Notes: generated by a model not told the origin, from the sequence alone. Counted from the stretch's first letter, positions 11,730 to 22,112 are shown. The stretch: DNA of 64,000 nucleotides from Sthenelais limicola (GCA_942159475.1 OW804094.1:8749555-8813554), one strand, 5' to 3'. Translations and numbers: made by a program.

Positions 11730-11818
11730 GGGGTGGATCCATAGAAAGGTTACGCATTGCGTAAACCCTATCCTGCTCTATTCTGGGGAGTTTGTACAAC
11801 CGTTCTATGGATCCACCC
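11730..11818. mobile_element. 89-bp hairpin MITE GGGGTGGATCCATAGAA, TA flanks
   Basis: GGGGTGGATCCATAGAAAGG and CCGTTCTATGGATCCACCC form inverted ends with TA on each side (11728-11729, 11819-11820). It is inserted in family N. Confidence 0.75.
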
Positions 11819-12181
11819 TAGGCATCGCTTACACATCACTATGATCATTATCTCCATTGACAATGCACCAATGCAGAATCACATTGATAGGAAATATAAA
11901 ACATGTTTGATGTTCATCGCTACCCTTACTGATGCACTTTTTACATCGCCCACTCATCGCCTGTCATCGCTGGCTATTGCCAAAGGCATAGCGATGACAA
12001 GTTGATGCAAAGACGATGCAATCAATTTCACAGAAATCTTATCGACTACCTCATTGCCATCGCATCGCTAATAATTTTGTCGAGAGTGGCCAGACTGCTT
12101 AAGGCGATGATCTCATCAGAACACTTAGCAATGATTCTAAGGGTGTATCAATTTGACATAACCATGCTTGTGTTGTAAGGT

Positions 12182-12239
12182 GGGTCAGATCATCAGAAAA
12201 TGTAAAATCAGTAGCTATAAGTTTTCAGACGATCTGACC
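12182..12239. mobile_element. Family B deletion derivative, 58 bp
   Basis: GGGTCAGATCATCAGAAAAT and TTTTCAGACGATCTGACC are B termini with almost all of the interior lost. Confidence 0.6.
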
Positions 12240-12353
12240 AACCTCAAGAATCCTTATGTGGAATATATATACACACCCTAGAGTTAATGGGATCATTAGC
12301 AACGTGACCTAACAGTATTAGTGAAGAGGACATTGGAGGGTCAAAGTAATAAG

Positions 12354-12811
12354 ATATAACTAAACGCGAGCTGCATATGGGGCAACGTATTCACAAAACG
12401 CAAGTGACTTTTGGTGAGTGTCTTTCACAAGTGCCGAAGGCATGCGTGAAAGACACTCACCAAAAGGCACGAGCGTTTTGTGAATGCGTTGCCCCATATG
12501 CAGCTCAAGTTTAGTTATATTTTTATGCCATGATATATATTTAAGAGTTATTTAAGAGTTATTTACCTTCATTTCATGTCTCGCAACCCTCTGACTCGGC
12601 AAAAACAAGCGCCTACAATGTTGTGTCATGAAATGAGCGTCATGAAATGAGCGTCATTGATTGGCGCAGCTAGAATTACGTAACCAATCAAAATAGCGGG
12701 AGTAAATTGGTTGCATTCGAAAAGCGGATTCCGCTAGTGAAATCCAGGCATGTTTATGCCATGGTCTAATCTGGCCATGTTTTTGTGGATACGCACAGCT
12801 ATCATGGCATA
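12354..12811 (+). mobile_element. Long-hairpin element, copy 1 (family K)
   Basis: The left part (12354-12520) is a nearly perfect hairpin: ATATAACTAAACGCGAGCTG through TCACAAAACGCAAGTG and GTGAGTGTCTTTCAC pairs with the reverse arm ending AGCTCAAGTTTAGTTATATT. It is followed by about 290 bp (12521-12811) with short inverted ends TTATGCCATGATA / TATCATGGCATAA. The same arrangement recurs at 36686-37121, with different arm sequence. No coding capacity. Confidence 0.75.
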
Positions 12812-13380
12812 AGTTGTGCCAAATTAATGTCCGGAAATTGATCTATAAAAACCTCCCATGAGGAGAACTGACAATGTAGTCTACTTAAGCATGTATACGT
12901 ATGTGTATATAGATGAATCTTTGTTAAAGGTTTATTAACTGAAATTGAGGGCAGCTGGTGCACTATTTACATAATCCCAAAGCCAAGCAGAATAATTATG
13001 CACAAACTTAGCTGGAGCCAAACTAAAATGGAGGTGATTAATATATTTAGTCTCTGCCTAAGGTCGTTATGGCCCCCAAGATCGCTCAAGACAGAGATTA
13101 AAGTATAATATCTCATGTTCTTGGTTCCTCCATGTATACAAGAAACACTTCATTTACTACCATTAGTGTACACGCAGGGATTATAGAGACCACTTACGGG
13201 GTAGGTAGGGTAATAAAGCTGTATAATTATGAAGCTGTATAGATGTAGCTCAATAGATGGTCCAGATTAGTATAGACCCTTACCTCTTAACGCTGCACAG
13301 TAAAGCCTGGGTTCCACTGTCCTGCTAATTCTCCTGCTACTCCTGTCATTTCCTTGGTTAGGTACTGTTTCTTTGGTTCC
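12812..13380. other. Non-coding stretch leading into the decamer array
   Basis: No gene is seen. From about 13303 the words AAGCCTGGGTTCCACTG and CCTGCTAATTCTCCTGCTAC match the head of the 7-kb array. Confidence 0.5.
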
Positions 13381-15343
13381 GCGGGAGGTAGCAGGAAGTA
13401 GCGGGAAGTAGCGGGAGGTTGCGGAAGGTGCAGGAAGTAGGAAAGTAGCGCGAAGTAGTGGGAAGTAGTGGGAAGTAGCGGAAAGTAGCGGGAATTAGTG
13501 AGAAGTAGTGGGTGGTAGTGGGAAGTAGTGGGAGGTAGTGGGAGGTAGTGGGAGGTGCAGGAAGTAGGAAAGTAGCGGGAAGTAGTGGGAAGTAGTGGGA
13601 AGTAGTGGAAAGTAGCGGGAAGTAGTGAGAAGTAGTGGGTGGTAGTGGGAAGTAGTGGGAGGTAGTGGGAGGTAGTGGGAGGTGCAGGAAGTAGGAAAGT
13701 AGCGGGAAGTAGTGGGAAGTAGTGGGAAGTAGTGGAAAGTAGCGGGAAGTAGTGAGAAGTAGTGGGTGGTAGTGGGAAGTAGTGGGAGGTAGTGGGAGGT
13801 AGCGGGAAGTAGCAGGAGGTAGCGGGAAGTAGTGGGAAGTAGCAGGAAGTAGCGGAAAGTAGTGGGAAGTAGTGGGAAGTAGCAGGAAGTAGCGGGAAGT
13901 AGTGGGGAGTAGCAGGAAGTAGCGGAAAGTAGTGGGAAGTAGCGGGAGGTAGTGGGAAGTAGCGGGAAGTAGCAGGAAGTAGGGGGGAGTAGCGGAAAGT
14001 AGCGGGAAGTAGTGAGAAGTTTTGGGACGTAGTGGGAAGTAGTGGGAAGTAGTGGGAGGTAGTGGGAGGTAGTGGGAAGTAGCGGGAAGTAGCAGGAAGT
14101 AGGGGGGAGTAGCGGAAAGTAGCGGGAAGTAGTGAGAAGTTTTGGGACGTAGTGGGAAGTAGTGGGAAGTAGTGGGAGGTAGTGGGAAGTGGCGGGAAGC
14201 AGTGGGAGGTAGCGGGAAGTAGTGGGAAGTAGTGGGAGGTAGTGGGAAGTAGCGGGAGGTAGTGGGAAGTAGTGGGAAGTAGTGGGAGGTAGTGGGAAGT
14301 GGCGGGAAGTAGTGGGAAGTAGTGGGAAGTAGTGGGAGGTAGTGGGAGGTAGTGGGAGGTAGTGGGAGGTAGTGGGAAGTAGTGGGAAGTAGTGGGAAGT
14401 AGTGGGAGGTAGTGGGAAGTGGCGGGAAGCAGTGGGAAGTAGTGGGAAGTAGTGGGAAGTAGTGGGAAGTAGTGGGAAGTAGTGGGAAGTAGTGGGAAGT
14501 AGTGGGAAGTAGTGGGAAGTAGTGGGAAGTAGTGGGAAGTAGTGGGAAGTAGTGGGAAGTAGTGGGAAGTAGTGGGAAGTAGCGGGAAGTAGTGGGAAGT
14601 AGTGGGAAGTAGTGGGAAGTAGTGGGAAGTAGTGGGAAGTAGTGGGAAGTAGTGGGAAGTAGTGGGAAGTAGTGGGAAGTAGTGGGAAGTAGTAAGAAGT
14701 AGCGGGAAGTAGCGGGAAGTAGTGGGAAGTAGCAAGAAGTAGCAAGAAGTAGCGGGAAGTAGGGGGAAGTAGCGGGAAGTAGGGGGAAGTAGGGGGAAGT
14801 AGCGGGAAGTAGCGGGAAGTAGTGGGAAGTAGTGGGAAGTAGTGGGAAGTAGCGGGAAGTAGTGGGAAGTAGCGGGAAGTAGCGGAAATTAGCAGACGGT
14901 AGTGGGAAGTAGCGGGAAGTAGCGGGAAGTAGTGGGAAGTAGCGGGAAGTAGCGGGAAGTAGCGGGAAGTAGCGGGAAGTAGCGGGAAGTAGCGGGAAGT
15001 AGCGGGAAGTTTTGGGAAGTAGTGGGAAGTAGTGGGAAGTAGTGGGAGGTAGTGGGAAGTAGTGGGAAGTAGTGGGAAGTAGTGGGAAGTAGTGGGAAGT
15101 AGTGGGAAGTAGTGGGAAGTAGTGGGAAGTAGCGGGAAGTAGCGGGAAGTAGCGGGAGGTAGCGGGAGGTAGCGGGAAGTAGTGGGAAGTAGTGGGAAGT
15201 AGTGGGAAGTAGCGGGAAGTAGTGGGAATAGTGGGAAGTAGCGGGAAGTAGTGGGAAGTAGTGGGAAGTAGTGGGAAGTAGCGGGAAGTAGTGGGAAGTA
15301 GTGGGAAGTAGCGGGAAGTAGTGGGAAGTAGTGGGAAGTAGTG
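13381..15343 (+). repeat. 2-kb decamer satellite (GGGAAGTAGT)n
   Basis: About 195 units of GGGAAGTAG[T/C] with variants (GGGAGGTAGT, GGAAAGTAGC, GGGGGGAGTA). The 10-bp phase holds with few slips, one at about 15228. Higher-order structure is visible: a block starting GGTGCAGGAAGTAGGAAAGT recurs about every 128 bp near 13425, 13553 and 13681, and another with GTTTTGGGACGTAGTG recurs 120 bp apart near 14019 and 14139. The unit lacks stop codons in all three minus-strand frames, so frames of 482, 620 and 173 codons with a TTSHYFPLLP repeat arise there; I do not call them genes. Confidence 0.95.
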
Positions 15344-15937
15344 CCTTTGGTAAACAAGTTGACAATTGTGTCATGGTGAATAAGTTTACAACTGTGTTAT
15401 GTTTTTTCAAGAACTATCATAAAAAGAATTCAATGAATGCAAGACGTTGTAATTCTTTTACTGACCTCAGCAAAATCTTTTAAAAAAACTTCTGAAGAGT
15501 TAAAACATTACCAACTGCTGTGTTAGCACTTCATAATTTAACACAGGCCCCAAATTCACATGTTGCTTTTATGAACATTACCCCTGGTAAACTGGTAAAC
15601 TATTGAAATCAAATCCCCATTAGCCACATTAATCCTACCCATTGGCACTTCCAAATTAATACTTCTTGGAAAGGGACATAACTTGTGGAATGAAACCAAC
15701 GTTAATTTATGTGTGTTGTTTTAGCTCCAAGGGATGGAGTGAGCTATAGAACAGGTCTGCCCTGATGGTCTAAGTGCAATGTAAACCTGTCCATTACACC
15801 ATAGAGATCTATAGTAAGTAGAGTCTATAAGGCCTTAACGTGCCCTGATAAGGGCACAAGTGACCGGGACTGAATACTTATCAGCTAACTTAAGCAAGAA
15901 AACAAGAGGGAGTAATGACCCAATGCCATCATCAACC
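15344..15937. other. Non-coding stretch, nothing recognised
   Basis: AT-rich single-copy-looking sequence with no long frame and no family A to D end. Confidence 0.5.
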
Positions 15938-16428
15938 GGGGGAAATTGTCAGTAAATGTACAATTCACATTCAGAAACCCGCCCGAATAACATGAGTTTA
16001 ATACAAAAATGAGACTCAAAACTGAATTTAACAACAGCAAACAGATCCTTTGAATCGACTCGATGCCAAATATGGGTCAGATTTTCAGAAAATGTACAAT
16101 TGGCAGCTGTACAAATTTGGGAAATTCTGAAAAATTAGGCTGGATGAATACCGGGTTTATCTGGGTATATTTGCTATCGCATTGGTTAAAGTATCATTTC
16201 TGTCATGTTTAACTGCATTTTGAAGCTCATTTCTGTCTTAAATGTGGGTTTTTGAGAGGATTTGTGAAGGTTAATTGTACATTTTCTGAAATATGACTCA
16301 TATACAGTTATACAATATACAATATACACTTGCAGATATATCTGGTATTTATCATTTTTCAGTCGAATTTAGTACAATTTAATAGATGTGTAGAGCTGCC
16401 AATTGTAGATTTTCTGATGACCTGACCC
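15938..16428 (-). mobile_element. MITE family B, outer copy interrupted by another B
   Basis: The left half runs from GGGGGAAATTGTCAGTAAAT to GATGCCAAATAT (16073) and resumes after 16299 to end GATGACCTGACCC. The interruption is a second B element. Confidence 0.8.
16074..16299 (+). mobile_element. MITE family B nested in family B, TSD ATAT
   Basis: Ends GGGTCAGATTTTCAGAAAAT and TTTTCTGAAATATGACTC. ATAT at 16070-16073 and 16300-16303 flanks it exactly, and removal of one ATAT restores the interior of the host copy. Confidence 0.9.
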
Positions 16429-16689
16429 AACTAGATAAAGCACGACTTGATGCCTGTTTTGTTTTACCTTCATCTTTTCCTGGCCGGATCCAGGAATATC
16501 CTTATTAGCGTCAGGGGTTGCAAAGGAGGGCGCTTGACAATTGTTTACTCAGAAGTTTCTTGTACATGTAAGATGCTAAATAAAAAGGTATGGATGAAAA
16601 TTATGCGTACAGATCTTTATGTTTAAATATGTGGGATTTAAAAATACTGGCCAAAACAAAATATCTAAAAAAATCAATTTTGTTGTCAT

Positions 16690-17009
16690 GTGATGTGTTA
16701 CAGTGAAATGAGTTACTATAGTTGGAAAAACAAGATTTTGATACAAAAAACAAGATATTCTTATAATTATTTGAAATGAGGAGAAAAATTTGCAACATTT
16801 CTGGGTGGACACTTATACTATAGTAAAGTACGTAAATATAAAGTACTTAAATATACTCTATGAGATGACCTGAGAAATGCATGCATATATTTAATATATT
16901 TTCTTGAAATTTGGTCCATGTATTCATGTTACAAAAAATTCTTGTGAATAAAACTCCTTGAGAAATAACAATTTGGCGACGTGTGACTCATTTTCGTGTT
17001 ACACATCAC
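16690..17009 (-). mobile_element. MITE family A, rearranged copy
   Basis: GTGATGTGTTACAGTGAAAT at the left and GACTCATTTTCGTGTTACAC, then ATCAC, at the right are family A ends. The interior is diverged. Small frames across it are chance. Confidence 0.65.
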
Positions 17010-17135
17010 AAATGATCTGTTATCTGGATAAGTGACAGAAAATTTTGTTCTTGCCATTTTATTGTTTCTAACAGGAATATGGTAGTTAAGGTTGCATCCG
17101 CAGCTAATACGACAAACAACATTACTCATATTCCA

Positions 17136-17375
17136 ACTAATAGAACAGAATTAACCAATATTCGGAATTTGTAGGTGAATCTGCTGAGAAGAAACAGTCG
17201 CCAGTGGGCGATAATAAGTGAAGTCATTGCAGGAAAGGTTGTGTCGGCTCCTGCAAATACAAATGAGGATGGTTTAGAAGCCTTGTAGCAAAAACAACTG
17301 GACAAAATCTCCAAAACTTTGGTAAAATGAAATTTAGATGAGTTGGAAAAAAAATTAAGAAAAAGTAGAAATTTG
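17136..17375 (+). repeat. Interspersed repeat family I
   Basis: Landmarks CAGTCGCCAGTGGGCGATAA, AAGTGAAGTCATTGCAGG, TTAGAAGCCTTGTAGC and AACTGGACAAAATCTCC recur at 27.9, 36.4, 45.0 (minus) and 60.2 kb (minus). No inverted ends were found, so its class is unresolved. Confidence 0.65.
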
Positions 17376-18318
17376 TCTGTTCTTGACCCATATTTTAGCT
17401 GAAACAGAACAAATGATTCTGTGGTGTTATTGGGTTTAGGTGGCAGCTGAGGGTTAGTTCATCCGAACCTCCCCAGTGGTCACTACTGGTCCGCGGGACT
17501 TTTTAGTCTTATGATATGTTTTGCCTGTTACCTTTTATATTTAACAGCAGCCAGCTGTTGGTTGATAGTAACTACGACCCGGGTTTCTACCATTTTATGT
17601 GAGCTGTAGAGGCCGTGATAAACCTCTCAGTGTGGATAGTGTTACTTACATCTCTGAATGTGGAATGTTGATTGCTATTATGTAGGTCTGATAGACACCT
17701 TTGGATGAGGGTTACCTGGCTGGCCAGGTGATCCGAAATCCCCAGTCTAAATCAGGTCTGGAAGCGAACTGATGCTCAGTTCCGAACACCTCATGAATAA
17801 AACCCAAGTGAACAGGTAGCGCCTGCCTTTGTTCCTTTTGTTCTATATAAACTCTCGATTAATAAGCTTCGGATACGCCAAGGGAAACGAACCTGCGACT
17901 CAGAATCACTACAATTCCATGTAAAATAATTGACATTCCATCAACCCTTTCTTAATTAGATTGAAGCCGAATTGACATTCAGCGCTGACTAGTGACTATG
18001 AAAGAATTTAATAAAGGAGGATCGATCAAACTTCACAGAAACTGAATTATTAATAACTGCCTGGTAATTATTGACAAGAGATATTCAATTTCTAGTCTTT
18101 ATGAAATTAAGCTATGACCCAGCAAAAATGCAAAGTTGATGAAGGCATGAAATTTAGGAAATTTGAGAGTTGATTAAGTTTATAACGAAATTCAAACAAA
18201 AAGAAATCATTTTGGTGAGACCTTGAATATTCTAGAACGAACGTCTTATACATATTTTGCTCTTGAATCAGATTGTTTCTCAGGGTATATGGATGAAATC
18301 GCCAGAAAATGTACAACA
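17376..18318. other. Non-coding stretch with a B-end fragment
   Basis: No gene is recognised. At 18289-18315 GGATGAAATCGCCAGAAAAT is an isolated family B end, abutting a family A fragment. Confidence 0.45.
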
Positions 18319-18467
18319 GTGTCCTGAAATTTGGTACATGGATTCATAGGACTACAAGTACTTAACTCCATCAGAATTAGAACATTTCAATTAAGGGATC
18401 TAGTGAAATAAGCACTTTGAAAATATCAATTTTGCGACTCATGACTCATTTTCCTGGAACGCATCAC
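18319..18467 (-). mobile_element. MITE family A, right-half fragment
   Basis: TTTGCGACTCATGACTCATT and TCCTGGAACGCATCAC form the end. The left half is missing and a family B end sits in its place. Confidence 0.7.
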
Positions 18468-18538
18468 AAATGGTAGTTGAAAATTTGAAGTGTCCCCTTT
18501 AAAACACATTTAATACAGAGGTAGCTCTGTTGTAGATT

Positions 18539-19051
18539 GTGATGTGTTTGAGGTAAATCAGTCACAAGTATCAACATTGATATTGTTTTATTGTGACATG
18601 TGTTTATTCACAATATCTCTTTGTTGGAATTTTTCATTTTTGCAGGGCTTTACACGTTTAGTTTGTATGAATCCATGTACCAAATTTCAAGACATTGTAT
18701 TTAATATATCTTTGCGATTCTAAGGGCATCACATAGAGTATATTAAGCTACTTTACTAGTAATCATCGACCCAAAAATATTGCAAACTCCTTTTTCAGAA
18801 AACTTAATATATAGAAATATGTATTAGGGGCTTAGTCCACCAACCGATTCTCATGCGATTTTGTGCCGCAGAGGACTCTTTTGCACTAAATTCTGTGAGA
18901 ATCGCATGAGACTCGGCTTAGTGGACTAGGCCCTTTAGATGTCCAACTGTTTCTTATAATTGGAATCGCCTTGATCTCATCTGTTCAAATATGAAGGTTC
19001 CTCAAAATCCATTATTGTCGACTTGTGACTCATTTTCACGAAACAAATCAC
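18539..19051 (+). mobile_element. MITE family A interrupted by a hairpin MITE
   Basis: GTGATGTGTTTGAGGTAAAT starts the copy and TCACGAAACAAATCAC ends it. The interior matches the family except for a 109-bp insertion at 18827-18935. Confidence 0.85.
18827..18935. mobile_element. 109-bp hairpin MITE family D, TSD TA
   Basis: GGGGCTTAGTCCACCAACCG and GGCTTAGTGGACTAGGCCC are inverted ends, with a second inverted pair GATTCTCATGCGATTTT / GAATCGCATGAGA inside. TA precedes (18825-18826) and follows (18936-18937). Excising it rejoins family A as TATTA-GATGTCC. Confidence 0.88.
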
Positions 19052-19283
19052 TTTTGACTAAAAATACTCCCAGTGTCAACGGGTGATCAAGGTGATTTAA
19101 ATGGTGGACACTTCGCTTCAAATCTTTAACGACCATTTTAAGCACCTTGAAGGTAATTAGCAGCCAATTAAATGTCTGATTGGCTGAAAGTTATCAGAAA
19201 TGATTACCATGACAGGAACACAACTCAATAACGTTTCTAATTTGCTGCCGCTCACATTAGCACAAACAATATTGGCAACAAAT

Positions 19284-19992
19284 GTGATGTGTTTCGGGGA
19301 AATGAGTAAAATTGATATTTTTCAAAGTGTTTATTTTACAAGATCGCTTTGATGGAATGTTCTATTTATTAGTGTGTTAGATATATGCTGGAGTTCCGAA
19401 GGTCATTCTAAAGAGTAAACTTAGTTACTTTACAAGTATAATTGCCCACCAAGAAATATTGCAAATGTAGTGTCTTGATTATTTCTACCGGATCACAGGG
19501 GCTAATAACAACAGAACCAGGTTCTTACAGGTCCGCACCAGCCAAAGTATTTTTTAATAAGCCAAAATCTCCCTTGGCGCACTTGTAGCTAAAAGAGCAT
19601 CAAACCAACCCCCTTTTACAGAAGAACAGAATCACACCAGATAAGATAAATACATGAAGATAAAACGTGTAGTCAAGGGTTAACATCAATGAAATAAAAA
19701 TTAGGTATAAAATTTAAGTCAGATGTGAAATGCTGTCATGTTTTGGGCGGAAGGGAAGTATCCGGTACAGCCGGAACTGCTGGGCTGAGTCAGGACCAGC
19801 CCTTCTCACGCCGACACTACACAAATATTTTTTTCAAACATGAATATATCAAACATAAAAACATAAACACTTCTTAGATGTCCCTAATATTTACTATCAT
19901 TTGAATCGGCTTGATCTCATCTTTTCAAATAGGATGGTATTTCAAACTCCATTCTTTGTGACTTTAGACTCATTTGGTTTCCTGTAATACGA
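19284..19992 (+). mobile_element. MITE family A enlarged by an internal block (J)
   Basis: GTGATGTGTTTCGGGGAAAT starts it; the normal right half (CGGCTTGATCTCATCTTTTC, then a degraded end) resumes at about 19830. Between lies a 360-bp block, J (about 19470-19830), with GAACAGAATCACACCAGATA and AGTTAACATCAATG-like words. A related block joins the right half of family A at 23305. Confidence 0.65.
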
Positions 19993-20532
19993 AATATGTT
20001 GAAATTATTTTGGAAAAACTTCTCGGATGGTCTTCATGTTGAACAATACACCGGTGTTGCATTGTAGACATCAACTTTTGCTTAACTGTTGCTCATTTGA
20101 TAATAATAACATGATACAATTGTTGTTATCAATGTTTACTCAATTGTTGTAGTATTTTTCGTAATTCCAAGAATCAGCAAATTCTGAGAACTGTGTACTC
20201 GTTATATAATGTTTTGTCTGAATACAAATTATTAAATACAAAATATAGCTTCTATGCATTCACCATCACTAATAGGACATCCGTGTGCTTTGGTGATTTC
20301 TCCCTTTTCTACAAGTAGGTCAAATGTAACTTTGTCGAGCAGACAAACAAGATGTTTCTAAGAAACAAATCAATATATGGACCTCAGACAGTCAAGTACA
20401 AAGTTCTAGAACACTCTAGAAGAAGTAGATGGAAGTGAGTTTGGCTTTAAATTAGATTGATTGTGTCCACCTGGCGGCAGACAGGTGTAAGAGGCAGGGA
20501 GAGACCCTTGAGACAGGTACTCTACTTCCCTC
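19993..20532. other. Non-coding stretch, nothing recognised
   Basis: AT-rich sequence with no long frame or known repeat end. Confidence 0.5.
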
Positions 20533-21043
20533 CAGATTCAAGTCTTAGAATTCCTGTATGGCTCTTCTGTGGAGGAGCTATAGGGGATTTGCATAGCCGC
20601 AATTTTGAATCTTGATCAAGAGAGACAATCTGCTTGCTTATGTTGAACTGTATTTTAAAGCTCATTTTGTCTTGAATTTGGGTTGTTTGAGAGGATTAGT
20701 GAAGGAGAATCGTACATTTTCTGTTGATTTGACTCTGAAGCTGTATCATTAGAAGGGGGATGAGTGGTAAATAGAGGAGTTGCATAGCTGCAATTTTGAA
20801 TTTTGATTCATGGGACTAATAGTACAGTCTAAAATCTATAGAAATCATGCCATGTTCAGCATGGACTATTTATCAATGCTCTTATGTCAATATCAATTTG
20901 TTATACATGTTTCCATAACACAATCCTGTATCTTTCCCACCATGGATTTGGTTTTCATACATCATGCTGCCCTGCAGATTCAAGTGTTTAGAATCCCTGT
21001 ATGGCTCTCCTGTGGAGGAGCTATAGGGGATTTGCATAGCCAG
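20533..21043 (+). repeat. Rearranged family C region with 67-bp direct repeats
   Basis: CAGATTCAAGTCTTAGAATT through GTGGAGGAGCTATAGGGGAT at 20533-20600 recurs at 20976-21041. Between are a family B right-half fragment (about 20615-20729, GGTTGTTTGAGAGGATTAGT) and family C interior (20765-20970, CCATGTTCAGCATGGACTA). The 123-codon frame at 20810-21181 runs through these repeats. Confidence 0.6.
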
Positions 21044-21145
21044 TCTAGGCCCAAAGATGAGAGAGTCCCTTCAAACGAAGGGAAACTCTCTCGCCTCAAA
21101 CTGCAAATTGCCATTATAATCCCTTTAATACCGCAAAATGTCGTA
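21044..21145 (+). repeat. Family E repeat, partial
   Basis: CTAGGCCCAAAGATGAGAGA and CCGCAAAATGTCGTAAACG match the more complete copy at 46443-46644. Confidence 0.6.
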
Positions 21146-21298
21146 AACGTGGCTAATCTTAGCTTTTCACAGACAATTTAACTTCAGAGTTACCAGAAGG
21201 GAGAGAGATGTTTTCAATTATTTCATTCTAAAACTATTTTTGAAAATAAAAGAATGCTTGAGCCATCACATGGAAAGCGTGACAATTTAGCAGTAATT

Positions 21299-21707
21299 GT
21301 GATGTGTTTCAGGAAAATGAGTCATAAGTCGCAAAATTGATATTTTTTAAAGTGTTTCTTCATAAGATCACATCATTGGAATGTTCCAACTTCTTAAGGG
21401 TTGATAGCCCATGGTTACATCAATATATGTGTCAAATTCGAGGACAATCTATGTAATATATCCTTTAGTTTTAAAGGTCCTCATATGGACTACATTTAGT
21501 TACTTTACTGTTTAGTGACCCCCAGAAATATTGGAAACTATATTTTTTCAAAAACGAAAACATCAAACTTAAAAATCTAAAAATACTTATTAGATTATTA
21601 GACTGTTTACTATCATTGGAATCGGCTTGATCTCATCTGTTCAAATATGGTGATATCTCAAAATCTATTTTTTGCGACTTATGACTCATTTTCCTGAAAC
21701 ACATCAC
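21299..21707 (+). mobile_element. MITE family A, full copy (409 bp)
   Basis: Ends GTGATGTGTTTCAGGAAAAT and ATTTTCCTGAAACACATCAC are perfect inverted repeats that extend through GAGTCATAAGTCGCAAAA. AATT on each side is a possible duplication but overlaps palindromic sequence. Confidence 0.93.
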
Positions 21708-22112
21708 AATTAGTCTACAGATGTTGATTCTCGAGACAATAGTTCCAAAAAGGTATAAAACTTCATAATTCTATATTATTTGTCCTCGTCTTCCTTTGGA
21801 AACACGAAAGGGCTTATGATTGTCAGAAATGATATCTATAAAAGTGTTTTATTCACAGAATCTCTTTGTAGGAATGCTTTATTAGTGTGACATGGCATTG
21901 GCTTCCCTGTGTGCAGAAAGAGTACAGGTATTGAATATGTTATGAAACATTACGTAATATGGCCAACCTAATTATAATCATATAGATAACTGCAAACGTA
22001 TTTATTTTCGAGGTAATACATTGTTGACATTGTTTCGCGACTTTGTTATTTTCAATTCATCCCAAGAAAGAACTGAGGTCGGAGTTGGATTGACTTGGGC
22101 TTTACCATCAGT

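Larger units (their letters stand above)
11315..12099. mobile_element. About 785-bp inverted-repeat element with CATCGC motifs (family N)
   Basis: The left end (AGTGGTCCAGCCACTGTCGA, then CAAAATGGTGACAATGC) and right end (GCATCGCTAATAATTTTGTC, then GAGAGTGGCCAGACTGCT) are imperfect inverted repeats. CATCGC or GCGATG occurs at 11823, 11915, 11944, 11955, 11965, 11991, 12058 and 12063. Two other MITEs sit inside: a family B at 11367 and a TA-flanked hairpin at 11730. The open frame at 11757-12005 follows the repeated motif and shows no domain. Confidence 0.65.

Noticed and set aside
13287..15410. Three overlapping minus-strand frames of 482, 620 and 173 codons encoding repeats of TTSHYFPLLP
   Set aside because: The decamer unit lacks stop codons in all three frames, and all three are open over the same DNA. 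A true protein would keep one frame. Composition and variation follow the DNA repeat, not codons.
20810..21181. 123-codon frame
   Set aside because: It passes through family C and family E repeats; the sequence is shared with non-coding copies elsewhere.
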